A stretch of DNA of 64,000 nt from an uncultured Oscillospiraceae bacterium (GTDB taxonomy: Bacteria; Bacillota; Clostridia; Oscillospirales; Oscillospiraceae): positions 60,316 through 124,315 of the forward strand of contig CANQSJ010000003.1 in the NCBI GenBank assembly GCA_947626495.1, in the 5' to 3' direction. This document shows positions 50,787-62,539 of this stretch, piece after piece. The position numbers and the translations under genes are program-made. Each line of letters starts with the position of its first letter. The stretch's first letter is position 1. The notes under the pieces are model-generated. The model made no database searches. It worked only from the letters and a program-made list of their open reading frames with translations, and was not told where the DNA came from.

Positions 50787-51479
50787 GTGGCGAAAAAGGC
50801 ACTGATCGTGGAGGACGACGGCAACATCTCGGAGCTGCTGCGGCTGTATCTGGAGCGGGACGGGTTCGAAGTGCTCCAGGCCGCGGACGGCGGCCGGGGC
50901 GTGGATCTGGCCCGGAGCGCCGAGCCGGACATCGTGCTGCTGGACATCATGCTGCCCGTGAAGGACGGCTGGCAGGTCTGCCGGGAGATCCGCGGCTTTT
51001 CCAAGACGCCCATCCTGATGCTCACCGCCAAGGGCGAAACCCAGGACAAGGTGGCGGGCCTGGAGATGGGCGCGGACGACTATATCACCAAGCCCTTTGA
51101 GATCAAGGAGCTGCTGGCCCGGGTGCATGCGGTGCTCCGGCGGACCGACGGCCCCGCGGAGGAGAGCCGGTCCCGGCGGCTGGAGTTCGACAAGCTCATC
51201 ATCGATCTGGATTCCTACGAGCTGGTGGTGGACGGCACGAAGGTGGACACGCCCCCCAAGGAGATGGAGCTGCTGTTCCATCTGGCCAGCGCGCCCAACC
51301 GGGTCTATACCCGCAACCAGCTGCTGGACGAGGTCTGGGGCTTCGACTATTTCGGCGACAGCCGGACCGTGGACGTGCACATCAAGCGCCTGCGGGAGAA
51401 GCTGGAGGGCGTTTCCGACCAGTGGCGGCTGAAGACCGTCTGGGGCGTGGGATACAAATTTGAGGTCGGAGAAGCGTAA
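50787..51479 (+). CDS. OmpR/PhoB-family response regulator
   Basis: 230 aa from GTG 50787, preferred over GTG 50781 because AAGGAGG is then 8 nt away. The receiver domain has Asp 53 in VLLDIMLPVKDG, with LTAKGE and YITKPFE downstream. The winged helix ends in GDSRTVDVHIKRLREKLE. It lies 2 nt before its kinase gene. An HtrA protease gene follows the pair, which points to envelope stress control. Confidence 0.93.
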   Translation: MAKKALIVEDDGNISELLRLYLERDGFEVLQAADGGRGVDLARSAEPDIVLLDIMLPVKDGWQVCREIRGFSKTPILMLTAKGETQDKVAGLEMGADDYITKPFEIKELLARVHAVLRRTDGPAEESRSRRLEFDKLIIDLDSYELVVDGTKVDTPPKEMELLFHLASAPNRVYTRNQLLDEVWGFDYFGDSRTVDVHIKRLREKLEGVSDQWRLKTVWGVGYKFEVGEA

Positions 51480-51481
51480 CG

Positions 51482-52945
51482 GTGAAGAAAAGCGTCTTTT
51501 ACCGCAACTTCATGGTGACCACCGCCATGTTCACGGTGTGCTTTGTGGTGTTCGGGGCCACCATGTTCCTGATGGGCCGGGCCTTTCTCATCCGGGAGAA
51601 GCAGGAGAGCCTGTACGCCACCGCCGAGGAGGTGTGCCGGTACGCCGAGGCCATGCACACCGGCCAGGGGCTGAGCAGCTGGGAAACGCGGATGAATCTG
51701 GCCGCCATCGCCCAGAGCACCGGCGACCACATCTTCATCTGCGACAGCGACGGCAAGGTCGTCACCAGCTCCGACCGCAGCGCATCCTCCCCCTATATCG
51801 GCCGGCAGCTGCCCCAGTCCGTGATGGACCGGCTGCGCCGGGACGGCAGCTATGAGGAGCTGACAAACCTTGACGGGTTTTACGAGGGAATGTATTATGT
51901 AGTGGCGGAGCCCATCGCCGCCGGGGACGGCGCCGTGGCGGGCTACGCCTTCGTCAACTACGCCGGCTCCGGGTTTTTCGGCGTGTGGGGCGGGTTTTTG
52001 ATGGTGTTCGTGATCATCGCCATGGGCGTTCTGGCGGTGGCGGTGGCCTTTGAATACGCCAACGACCGGCGTCTGGCCCGGCCGCTGAACGAGATGGCCG
52101 AGGCCGCCCACCGGTTCGCCCGGGGGGATTACAGCGCCCGGATCAGCCCCTATCCCGAGGAGGACGAGATCGGCACCCTGACCCAGGCGTTCAACACCAT
52201 GGCCGACAGTCTGGAGCGCAACGAGTCCCGCCGCCGGGAGTTCATCGCCAACGTCTCCCACGAGCTGCGCACGCCCATGACCTCCATCGCCGGCTTCGCC
52301 GACGGGCTGCTGGACGGCACCATCCCCCAGTCGGAGGAGAAGAAATATCTGCAGGCCATCTCCTCGGAAACCAAGCGGCTGGGCCGCCTGGTGCGGACCA
52401 TGCTGGATATGTCCCGGCTCCAGGACGGGGACCCGGCTCTGCGGGAGCGGACCTTCGATCTGGCGGAGACGGTGCTGCAGACCATGCTCAGCTTCGAGGA
52501 GCGGGTGGACAAAAAGAACATGACCGTGGACCTGAACCTGCCGGAGGACGCGCTGCTGGTCCGGGGGGACCCGGACTCCCTGACCCGGGTGGTCTACAAC
52601 CTTCTGGACAACGCCATCAAGTTCGCAGCCCCCGGCACCGCCCTCACCGTCAGCGTCTGGAAGGAAAACGGCAAGGCCTATACCGCCGTGCAGGACGTGG
52701 GCCGCACCATCCCCCGGGAGGAGCTGCCCCTGATCTTCGACCGGTTCCACAAGGCGGACCGCTCCCGCAGCCAGGACCGGGAGGGCGTGGGCCTGGGCCT
52801 TTACATGGTCCGGCAGATCCTGTCCGCCCATGACCAGGATATCTTCGTCACCAGCGAGAACGGCGTGACGGTGTTCACCTTCACCCTGGCTCTGGCCGAG
52901 ACCGGCCGGGGCGCCAAGAGCGAGACCGCCGGCCGGACGAAATAG
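51482..52945 (+). CDS. Membrane sensor histidine kinase
   Basis: 487 aa from GTG 51482. Two membrane helices (about 8-32 and 168-192) flank an extracytoplasmic region. A HAMP linker follows, then the H-box FIANVSHELRTPMTSIAGFADG with His 260 and the N-box VVYNLLDNAIKFA. The G1 box reads VQDVGRTIP, replacing the usual DxGxGI, a variant common in Firmicute kinases with the RSRSQDREGVGLGLYMVRQI G2 region. It pairs with the regulator just upstream. Confidence 0.92.
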   Translation: MKKSVFYRNFMVTTAMFTVCFVVFGATMFLMGRAFLIREKQESLYATAEEVCRYAEAMHTGQGLSSWETRMNLAAIAQSTGDHIFICDSDGKVVTSSDRSASSPYIGRQLPQSVMDRLRRDGSYEELTNLDGFYEGMYYVVAEPIAAGDGAVAGYAFVNYAGSGFFGVWGGFLMVFVIIAMGVLAVAVAFEYANDRRLARPLNEMAEAAHRFARGDYSARISPYPEEDEIGTLTQAFNTMADSLERNESRRREFIANVSHELRTPMTSIAGFADGLLDGTIPQSEEKKYLQAISSETKRLGRLVRTMLDMSRLQDGDPALRERTFDLAETVLQTMLSFEERVDKKNMTVDLNLPEDALLVRGDPDSLTRVVYNLLDNAIKFAAPGTALTVSVWKENGKAYTAVQDVGRTIPREELPLIFDRFHKADRSRSQDREGVGLGLYMVRQILSAHDQDIFVTSENGVTVFTFTLALAETGRGAKSETAGRTK

Positions 52946-53009
52946 TCCGCCGCCGCGGCGCCATGAAACAGGAGAGCGCTCTGCGCGCTCTCAGCAAGGA
53001 GGAGCCCCT

Positions 53010-54371
53010 ATGGCCCAAGATATGAATCCCCATCCGGATAACTGGTACGCCCCGGCCGCGCCCCGGGCGGACAGCGTCCCCCAGACCCCGCCGCCGACCC
53101 GCGGCGGCTATACCCAGCCCGCCGGCCCTGCGCCTGTCGGACCCGGGCCGGCTGCCCCCGCCCGCCGGTCCAAGGCGGGATGGATCACGCTGTGCGTGAT
53201 CCTGGGTTGTCTGGCGCTGGGCGTGGCGATATGGCAGGGCGTGGTGTGGAGCCGCCGTCTGATCCTCCAGGTCCCCTACGCCGGAGGAGAGGTCTTCCGC
53301 GCCGGCTCGGAGGCGGGAGACAGTCTGCCGCCGGAGGTTTTCGACGACTTCCGGGATTACTTCGACCAGTACTATACCGTCTCCGACGAGATCCTTCTGC
53401 CCAAGGCGGAGATCGGCTCCGGCATGACGCTCACCCTCCAGGAGCCCTCGAAGAAGACGCTGTCCCTCCAGGAGATCTACGACCAGGTCAGCCCCGCGGT
53501 GGTGGGCATCACCACCTATCTGGACGGCGAGAGCTTCGGCTGGGGCACCGGCGTGGTGTTCTCCCCGGACGGGTATATCATCACCAACACCCACTTGCTG
53601 CAAAGCTGCACCAGCGCCAGGGTGGTATTCTCCAACGGCCAGCGGTACGACGCCTCCCTGGTGGGGGCGGACACGGCCAGCGACATCGCGGTGATCCGCG
53701 TGGACGGCGAGAACCTGCCCTACGCCGTGTTCGGCCGGTCCGACGGGATGAAGGTGGGGGACGAGGCCGTCGCCATCGGCAACCCCCTGGGGTCGGCCTA
53801 CTCCGGGACCATGACCAACGGCATCATCTCCGCCATCGACCGGAACGTGGTCTACGACGGCCACACCATGACCCTGCTGCAGACCAACGCCGCCCTGAAC
53901 GAGGGCAACTCCGGCGGCCCGCTCATCAACAGCGCCGGCCAGGTCATCGGCATCACCAACATGAAGATCATGCACTCCTATGACGCCACGGTGGAGGGCA
54001 TCGGCTTCGCCATCCCCTCGTCTGTGGTCAAGCAGGTCGCCGACCAGCTGCTGGAGCAGGGCGTGGTGTCCGGCAAGCCCGCCATCGGCATCGTGGCCGG
54101 GGCGGTGAACGCCGAAGCCATGGAGATCTACGGCCTGCCCCAGGGCGTCTATGTGACGGAGGTCAACGAGGGTTCCGACGCGCTGGAGCAAGGCCTGCAG
54201 ACGGGGGACGTGATCACCGCCGTCAACGGCCAGAGCGTAACCAGCGTGGCGGACGTGAACCTCATCAAGGAGAAACGGCGGGTGGGCGATACCATCACCC
54301 TCACCGTCTACCGGGACGGGGAGACGTTCGATCTGGAGATCACCCTGGTGGATCAGGCGGATATAAAATAA
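53010..54371 (+). CDS. HtrA/DegP-like membrane-anchored serine protease
   Basis: 453 aa. A Pro-rich cytoplasmic N-terminus (about 1-53) precedes one membrane helix (about 57-80). The trypsin-like domain has the triad His 195 (ITNTHLL), Asp 225 (ASDIAVIR) and Ser 301 (GNSGGPL). One PDZ domain (about 350-440) includes GLPQGVYVTEVNEGSDALEQGLQTGDVITAVNG. It degrades or refolds damaged proteins outside the membrane. It follows the two-component genes by 64 nt and is likely one of their targets or an operon partner. Confidence 0.94.
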   Translation: MAQDMNPHPDNWYAPAAPRADSVPQTPPPTRGGYTQPAGPAPVGPGPAAPARRSKAGWITLCVILGCLALGVAIWQGVVWSRRLILQVPYAGGEVFRAGSEAGDSLPPEVFDDFRDYFDQYYTVSDEILLPKAEIGSGMTLTLQEPSKKTLSLQEIYDQVSPAVVGITTYLDGESFGWGTGVVFSPDGYIITNTHLLQSCTSARVVFSNGQRYDASLVGADTASDIAVIRVDGENLPYAVFGRSDGMKVGDEAVAIGNPLGSAYSGTMTNGIISAIDRNVVYDGHTMTLLQTNAALNEGNSGGPLINSAGQVIGITNMKIMHSYDATVEGIGFAIPSSVVKQVADQLLEQGVVSGKPAIGIVAGAVNAEAMEIYGLPQGVYVTEVNEGSDALEQGLQTGDVITAVNGQSVTSVADVNLIKEKRRVGDTITLTVYRDGETFDLEITLVDQADIK

Positions 54372-54391
54372 GATCCCCCTTGGGGGAAAGA

Positions 54392-54422
54392 GACAGCCTC
54401 CGGCGCGGCGCCGGAGGCTGTC
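54392..54422 (+). terminator. Hairpin after the HtrA gene
   Basis: Stem GACAGCCTCCGGCG with CGCCGGAGGCTGTC; only a short A-rich stretch follows, so termination is likely but not certain. Confidence 0.6.
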
Positions 54423-54438
54423 CGCGTGTAAAAAGCGC

Positions 54439-54467
54439 TTGCGTATTCGGAGAGAATGTACTAAAAT
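54439..54467 (+). promoter_or_regulatory. sigma-A promoter of the surface-protein gene
   Basis: TTGCGT (54439-54444), 17-nt spacer, TAAAAT (54462-54467). The leader is about 275 nt. Confidence 0.65.
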
Positions 54468-54749
54468 ATGTTTGATCAAGCTAACAAAGGCAGATCCTGG
54501 GGTGTCGGTACCGCCCCAGGATTCTATGCAGGAGCACGACCTCCCACACAGCAGTTGACGGCGCCCGCCCCGGTGTTACCTGTTACCCTCTTTTTTGCGA
54601 GAGGCAAAGGGTATGCAGGCTGTGTTTGGCCTCTTTTGCGGTGTAGGGACTGTCCCTGCACCGCTTTTGTCGTCTCGGCGGGAAAGACGCGGGGCATCGC
54701 CTCCGCGGGCCGGTACTGCCGAATACAAAAATGAAAGGAAGACGAAACG
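54468..54749 (+). other. Long leader with terminator-like hairpin
   Basis: An early hairpin CCTGGGG/CCCCAGG lies near 54497-54521. A stronger one at 54638-54664 (GCGGTGTAGGGA/TCCCTGCACCGC) is followed by TTTT and could attenuate transcription before the gene. No known riboswitch core is recognised. Confidence 0.5.
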
Positions 54750-56768
54750 ATGATGCGGCGTTTGATGAGCATGCTCCTGGCGCTGGTGATGGTGCTGGGG
54801 CTGTGCGTCCCGGCCCTCGCGGCGGAGGAAGAGGGCACGGCGGCCGAGCCCGCCGCCCAGGAGGAGACGGTCACTGCGGAGGCGGAGGAGGAGACTGCCC
54901 CGGAGGCGGAGATCCCGGCGGCGGACGAAGAGCCGGCCCCCGCGGAGCCGGAAGAGGAGGAGCCGGCGGACGAGCCGATCCCGGAAGAGCCGGCGGAGGA
55001 TGAGCCGGAAGAGGAACCGGCGGAGGAAACGCCCGTTCCGGAGGAGACCGATGAGACCGAGGCCCCGGCGTCGGACGAGCCGGAGACGGCCGCAGCGGCC
55101 ACTTCCGGCACCTGCGGGCCGGCCTTGACGTGGTCCGTGTCCGGCGGTACGCTGACGATCTCAGGCAGCGGAAAAATGACGGACTATGGCATTTCCTCGC
55201 GTGAGGATTTTGCGCCATTCCCCCGCGTGGACAAGGTCGTGGTGGAGTCTGGGGTGACTTCCATTGGAGATTATGCCCTTTGGGGAACGAACGCGAGTGA
55301 GATATCCATCGCGAATACGGTGACAAGTATCGGCGAACGTGCTTTTATGAGTCTGGACAGGCTTACCAGCATCACGATCCCGGACAGTGTGGTGACCATG
55401 GGAGGGTACGCGTTCTTTGGATGTAACAACCTCCGCGAGATCCATTTGTCGAATAACCTGAGAGCTATTCCGAACGCAATGGCGTCCATGTGCGAAAGTC
55501 TGCAGAGCATCGTGATCCCCGGCAGCGTAGAGGAAATCGGGTCGATGGCGTTTTTCCACTGCCCCGCTTTGAAGAGCGTCACGTTCATGCCCGGCGTCAA
55601 AACGGTAGGGGGCTATGCGTTTGCCCAATGCGCGGAGTTGACCAGTTTACAGTTCCCCGACAGCGTGACCACAATCGAGTATGATGCGTTCATTGAATGC
55701 ACGGGGCTGGAGAGCGTCGACTTCGGAAAAGGCGTTAAATCTATCGGTACCAGCGCATTTATGCTTTGCGAGTCGCTGGAGAGCGTTGTGATCCCGAAGA
55801 ATGTGACAAAGATCGACTCTCGTGCCTTTGCCGGGTGCACAAAGCTGACCTCCATTACGATCAAAAATCCCAATTGCAGCATTTATTATCAGACGACCCT
55901 GACCGGCGGGGTGCTCCATTCCGATACCCTCGGTGTGAAGGGAACCGTCACCGTGTACGGCTATAGCGGGTCGAAGGCACAGTCCTTCGCGAAATTCGCC
56001 GGTTACAGGTTCCAGGCCCTGAGCGGACAGCCGGAGAAGGATGGCTGGCACCATGAAAACGGCCGGTGGTATTATTATCTTGACGACAAAAAGGTCACCG
56101 GTTGGCTGGAGAAGTCGAACGGGAAATATTATCTGTCGCCGCCCACAGGCGCGATGGCGGTGGGCTGGAAACAGATCGACGGGAATTGGTACTTCTTCAA
56201 AGAGCATGATCCCAGCTACGGCGCAATGGAGACGAGCAAGTGGGTCAAGTCCGGCGGGAAGTGGTACTGGCTGAAGGCCGACGGCGTCATGGCCCACGGC
56301 GAGAGCCTCACCATCGGCGGGAAGGAGTACATGTTCAACAGCTCCGGCGTCATGCTCACCGGCTGGCAGCAGGGCGCCGAGGGGTGGTACTTCCTGGGCG
56401 ACGACGGCGCGGTGAAGCACGGCTGGCAGTACAGCAAAAAGTCAGACGAGTGGTACTATCTGGACCCGGAGACGGGCGTGATGGCCACGGGCTGGCTGAC
56501 GGTGGACGGGGCCACTTTCTATCTGCGGAAGACCGGCGGCGTGGCGGGGTCCATGTACACCGGCTGGCAGCAGGTGGACGGGGACTGGTACTGGTTTGAC
56601 ACCCGGGCAGGGAGCGGCCACCGGGGCGAGATGTTCGCGGAGGAGTGGCTGAAGTCCGGCGGGAAGTGGTACTGGCTGAAGGCCGACGGCAAGATGGCCG
56701 CGAACGAGAGCCTCACCATCGACGGAGAATCCTATACCTTCGACGCGAACGGCGTCTGGGTGAAGTAA
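54750..56768 (+). CDS. Secreted leucine-rich-repeat protein with cell-wall-binding repeats
   Basis: 672 aa. Signal peptide about 1-25 ending in AALAAE-like sequence, then an acidic Glu/Pro/Ala stretch (about 26-118) rather than a structured domain. A BspA-like leucine-rich-repeat region (about 145-400) contains repeats such as SIGDYAL, SITIPDSV and LESVVIPKNV. About ten CW_binding_1-type repeats follow (about 425-672: GWHHENGRWYYY, GWKQIDGNWYFF, GKWYWLKADG), which attach to teichoic acid choline or similar wall polymers. GC content drops in the LRR part compared with the rest. Confidence 0.9.
   Translation: MMRRLMSMLLALVMVLGLCVPALAAEEEGTAAEPAAQEETVTAEAEEETAPEAEIPAADEEPAPAEPEEEEPADEPIPEEPAEDEPEEEPAEETPVPEETDETEAPASDEPETAAAATSGTCGPALTWSVSGGTLTISGSGKMTDYGISSREDFAPFPRVDKVVVESGVTSIGDYALWGTNASEISIANTVTSIGERAFMSLDRLTSITIPDSVVTMGGYAFFGCNNLREIHLSNNLRAIPNAMASMCESLQSIVIPGSVEEIGSMAFFHCPALKSVTFMPGVKTVGGYAFAQCAELTSLQFPDSVTTIEYDAFIECTGLESVDFGKGVKSIGTSAFMLCESLESVVIPKNVTKIDSRAFAGCTKLTSITIKNPNCSIYYQTTLTGGVLHSDTLGVKGTVTVYGYSGSKAQSFAKFAGYRFQALSGQPEKDGWHHENGRWYYYLDDKKVTGWLEKSNGKYYLSPPTGAMAVGWKQIDGNWYFFKEHDPSYGAMETSKWVKSGGKWYWLKADGVMAHGESLTIGGKEYMFNSSGVMLTGWQQGAEGWYFLGDDGAVKHGWQYSKKSDEWYYLDPETGVMATGWLTVDGATFYLRKTGGVAGSMYTGWQQVDGDWYWFDTRAGSGHRGEMFAEEWLKSGGKWYWLKADGKMAANESLTIDGESYTFDANGVWVK
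56247..56285 (+). repeat. 39-bp direct repeat, copy 1
   Basis: Identical to 56652-56690; encodes the KSGGKWYWLKADG cell-wall repeat. Recombination between copies would delete 405 bp, i.e. 135 codons in frame. Confidence 0.9.
56652..56690 (+). repeat. 39-bp direct repeat, copy 2
   Basis: Second copy of the repeat at 56247-56285 within the same gene. Confidence 0.9.
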
Positions 56769-56781
56769 ACAAATACAAAGG

Positions 56782-56815
56782 GCCGCCCTGCGGAGGATCT
56801 CCTCCGCAGGGCGGC
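56782..56815. terminator. Hairpin between the surface protein and Asn-rich gene
   Basis: A perfect 15-bp GC-rich stem (56782-56796 with 56801-56815). On the minus strand it is followed by CCCTTTGTATTTGTTT, on plus by no T-run. It lies 18 nt after the minus-strand TAG at 56834-56836. Confidence 0.65.
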
Positions 56816-56833
56816 TGCGCATGCCGCCTGGAT

Positions 56834-56995
56834 CTACATGATATGCTCCTCCGCGCAGTCGTCCCGGACGCGCATGCCCATATCCTCCCGGGTGCCGGTG
56901 GGGAATTTGGCGATGCCGGTGCTGTCGAACTTGGCGACGAGCCGGGCCTCCGGGTCCAGCCGCGGGTTTGCCCCTGTTACGTCAGGGCCGTGCCT
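56834..56995 (-). pseudogene. In-frame continuation after TGA, possible decayed or read-through segment
   Basis: 53 codons in the same frame as the Asn-rich gene and free of stops. Reading: RHGPDVTGANPRLDPEARLV, then AKFDSTGIAKFPTGTREDMG and MRVRDDCAEEHIM. It has no ATG, GTG or TTG start with a Shine-Dalgarno in its first half. It could be the end of a separate gene that lost its start, a protein reached by TGA read-through, or chance. A weak stem CCCTG/CAGGG lies about 10 nt after the TGA. Confidence 0.35.
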
Positions 56996-57139
56996 TCAAT
57001 TCTGGGAGTCGTTCTCGCCGGAACGGTTGTTCTGGCCGGAGCGGTTGGAGCCGCTGGTCCGGTCGGTGTTCTGGGCGCCGTTTCGGCTCTGGCTCTGGTT
57101 GCGCTGGGTGTTGGACTTGTTGTTGTTCTTGGAAGACAT
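56996..57139 (-). CDS. Small Asn/Ser/Gln-rich protein (47 aa), gamma-SASP-like composition
   Basis: 47 aa: MSSKNNNKSNTQRNQSQSR and onwards, dominated by Asn, Ser, Gln and Arg with no Cys or hydrophobic core. The composition resembles small acid-soluble spore proteins of the gamma type, which are amino-acid stores, but the match is only by composition. GAGGTG lies 7 nt before the ATG. After the TGA at 56996-56998 the same frame stays open for 53 sense codons to TAG 56834-56836, and that part (NPRLDPEARLVAKFDSTGIA..) looks protein-like and ends next to a hairpin. Confidence 0.6.
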   Translation of the reverse strand: MSSKNNNKSNTQRNQSQSRNGAQNTDRTSGSNRSGQNNRSGENDSQN

Positions 57140-57246
57140 GATTCATCACCTCAGGGCGTAGTATGCCCGGGCCGGGGGCAAATATACGCTGAAATGGCCG
57201 CCGCTTCCGGAGGGGATGAAAAATGGCCGGGGAGGGGGATTTTTCC

Positions 57247-57275
57247 TTGACAATTGGCGGTGTTTGACGTTTAAT
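57247..57275 (+). promoter_or_regulatory. Promoter of ppdK
   Basis: TTGACA (57247-57252), 17-nt spacer, TTTAAT (57270-57275), followed by an AT-rich region; leader about 90 nt. Confidence 0.65.
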
Positions 57276-57371
57276 ATATAAAGTTAAAATATAGGTGTGT
57301 TCCGCGGGACGGACGCACGGATCAACATATCAATTCTATTCAAAAGGAAATACAAGGAGGAACCCCAAGTA

Positions 57372-59990
<2,619 letters not shown>

Positions 59991-60037
59991 TAGGCTATCG
60001 TCCCGCGTGACACCAATCGCATAACACCATCGTATGT
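59991..60037. other. Probable attachment-site junction at the 3' end of ppdK
   Basis: The boundary between ppdK and element DNA lies about here. The ppdK reading frame ends normally at 59990, while the recombinase frame, from the element, runs across the join. The exact crossover cannot be placed from one side, because the other end (attR) is beyond the window. Confidence 0.5.
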
Positions 60038-60070
60038 ACGGTGAGGATGCTCGTCATCCTCACCGTTTTC
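60038..60070 (+). terminator. Terminator of ppdK, inside the recombinase coding region
   Basis: A perfect 12-bp stem ACGGTGAGGATG (60038-60049) with CATCCTCACCGT (60055-60066), then TTTTCTTCT. It is within the 3' part of the recombinase frame (minus strand), so the element supplies it. Confidence 0.8.
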
Positions 60071-61797
60071 TTCTATCTCCACGGTCGCGTGGCCTTTTCG
60101 CCCATGGACTGCGCCGATGATGGCCTGCCGATGGCCGGGAGCGAAGTTCAGGTCCCACCGGAACCGCCCGTTTTCAATGGGCGTGACCCGGCAGACGAAT
60201 TTATCAATTATGTGTTCGTCGATCTTTGGCCCGGAGAAGTCGAGGACTTCATCAAGGGCTTTCTGGATCGCAGACATATCGAGAGAAGCTGCTTTATCGT
60301 CGCCGGAGGCGTCCAGCTTCTCCATCTCGGCTTTCAATGCCGCGAGGTCATCCTCTGCCTTTTTTCGCTGGCTCTGAAACTCCTCCTTTGAGATCTCGCC
60401 TTCAGCGCGCATAGAAATGAGATTCTCTATCTTTGCGGTGGCGCGGGCGATTTTCCCCTGGAGAGCGGAGATCGCGGCACGGTTGCTGTTGCTGTCTGCC
60501 TGATAGCACTCCCGCAGGAGGGAATAAGCCTCCATGACGGCGGCTTTTTTGTCTCTCCAGAGTGTCTCAAAAATGACCTTGGCCATCAGGTCCATCCGCC
60601 AGTCGCAGATCATTTTGATGTCACAGTACCCCTCGGTATCAAGACCATTTTTCTCGCGGAAGGATTTGCTGCCGTTGTTCACTTGGTTGTAGCACTGATA
60701 GCCATAGGCGGAATCGCCTCGCTGATTGGTCCTCCATTTGTTTTTGCGGAAAGTAGAGCCGCAGGAACAGCGGAGCTTGCGGAGCCATACATCCTGGGAG
60801 GCGCGCATGCCGTAGGTGCGCACGCCCTTGTTCACCACCATTTTTGTGGTGCGGCTTTCCCGAATCTCTTTACAGCGCAGAAAGACATCCTCGGATATGA
60901 TCGGCTCGAAGTCACCCTTGACATACAGGTAAGAATCTTCATCCAGATTTTTCACACGCTTCTGCTCCAGATAGTTGTTGCTGTATGACTTCAGATAGCA
61001 CTTGTAGCCCATATATGTGGCGTTGCGAAGGATGCGGCTGATTTTTGAAACGCTCCAACTGACGTTGCCGTGGCCGTCTTTACGCTGGCGACGGCAGAGT
61101 TCTTTGCATATCTTGATTTCTCCCAGACCCTCCAGATAGAGGTCAAAAATCATACGAATGGTTTCTGCCTGTTCCGGGTTGATGACATAGGTGCCATTCA
61201 CCCGGTCATAGCCGATGATGTTACCAGTGCCGTACAACACACCATTGTCCCGGCTGATCTTCTGTCCGGCCCGGACGCGCTCGGAGATCTTACGGCTTTC
61301 CTCCTGGGCCAGCGTCGCCATGATGGTCAGGCGCAGTTCTCCGTCGCCGTCCATCGTCCAGATGTTGTCCTCGACGAAGTAAACCTCGACGCCGTAGTTC
61401 TTCAGTTGCCGGGTCATCACCAGCGTGTCCACTGTGTTTCTGGCGAAGCGGCACACCTCACGGGTGACGATGAGATCAAATTCGCCTGTTTTGGCGTCCT
61501 CGATCATCTGCATGAACGCGGGGCGCTTTTTTGCCTGGGTGCCTGTGATGCCCTCGTCAATGTATTTATCCAGGACTGTCCAGTTGGGGTGGTACTTTGC
61601 CTGATCGTCGTACCACTGCATTTGGTTTTCCAGCGCGGCGAGCTGGGCCTCATGTTCCGTGGACACGCGGCCATAGAACACGATCTTTCGCTCCCGGTTC
61701 CTATCCAGCAGGATGGTATGGGGCAGCTGAAATGTGGATGTTGTGTTACTATACATATCAAGACCTCCCAGAATCATTTTCTATATGATACTTGAAG

Positions 61798-61938
61798 TCA
61801 AGCCGCCTGTGAATTGTGCGATTCAAAACGCTTTTTCACATTGAAATAGGTCTGTCTGTTGATGATGCCCTTTTCAAAGAGAATCTCAATCAAGAGGAGG
61901 GCAGCATAGCGATTGTCGATGTTGACGTTGCAATTCAT
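61798..61938 (-). CDS. Small SHOCT-like protein (46 aa)
   Basis: 46 aa, MNCNVNIDNRYAALLLIEIL followed by FEKGIINRQTYFNVKKRF, a helix-turn pattern like the SHOCT/short oligomerisation motif (..LFEKGIIN..TY..). GGAGGAG lies 7 nt before the ATG, which overlaps the PemK-like stop (ATGA). It ends 41 nt before the recombinase ATG. Such small ORFs accompany serine recombinases in clostridial elements, possibly as directionality factors; that is an inference. Confidence 0.7.
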   Translation of the reverse strand: MNCNVNIDNRYAALLLIEILFEKGIINRQTYFNVKKRFESHNSQAA

Positions 61939-62474
61939 TGGTGAACTCCTCCAATCCTTTTAGGTATCAGCTCATAGTCATATCCCAGGCGGCGGTTGCA
62001 GTAAGTACAGGTGTCACGCTCGACCTGATAAGGGTCGATCCGGCGCAGATAGTTGTTGCCTGCGCTGCGGAAGCTCTCCGCACAGGTGCGGCACAGGCAC
62101 ATGACGAGCGTATTTGGCACCCGGTCTATCAGGTCGATGCTGACAGCCAGGGCATGATCCATGCCGGCGATGTGTTCCTTGCTCAAATGCCCGATGTAAC
62201 CATCCAGGCGGCGCTTGTCGATGGTGCGGAGCTGTTCCAGCAGAATAATGGACGGCAATTCCAAGCCGTCCTCTCCATTGAGATAGTAGTGTGTCGGCAG
62301 ACGGGGTTTCACATCTGCCTTGCTGGTGATGGCCGCCACGATCACGGTGGGGCTATATTTATTGCCCACATTGTTCTGTATGATGACAACGGGACGATAC
62401 CCTTCCTGTTCGGAGCCGACGCCTTTCTGGAGGTCGGCATAGTATATGTCGCCTCGCATATATGTCCGTTCCAT
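61935..62474 (-). CDS. PemK/MazF-family protein with C-terminal Cys-rich extension
   Basis: 179 aa. The MazF/PemK core (about 6-110) reads MRGDIYYADL, GSEQEGYRPVVIIQNN, KYSPTVIVAAITSKADVKPRLPTHY and LPSIILLEQLRTIDKRRL, with the conserved Arg and Thr/Ser residues of the ribonuclease. A C-terminal extension of about 55 residues has CLCRTC and CTYCNRR, perhaps a zinc ribbon. The ATG at 62474 has GGGAGGT about 9 nt upstream. No antitoxin gene is seen next to it; the neighbours are the SHOCT-like protein and recombinase (ATGA overlap). Confidence 0.88.
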   Translation of the reverse strand: MERTYMRGDIYYADLQKGVGSEQEGYRPVVIIQNNVGNKYSPTVIVAAITSKADVKPRLPTHYYLNGEDGLELPSIILLEQLRTIDKRRLDGYIGHLSKEHIAGMDHALAVSIDLIDRVPNTLVMCLCRTCAESFRSAGNNYLRRIDPYQVERDTCTYCNRRLGYDYELIPKRIGGVHQ

Positions 62475-62539
62475 TCTTTTGTGACCTCCCGAAAAGAAAT
62501 TAGGCAGGGGAACCCCGCCTATGTAGAGGCCAAACAAGT

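Noticed and set aside
56996..56998. Selenocysteine at the in-frame TGA
   Set aside because: The following stem is weak and badly spaced for a bacterial SECIS, and no selenoprotein family fits; kept only as an open question.
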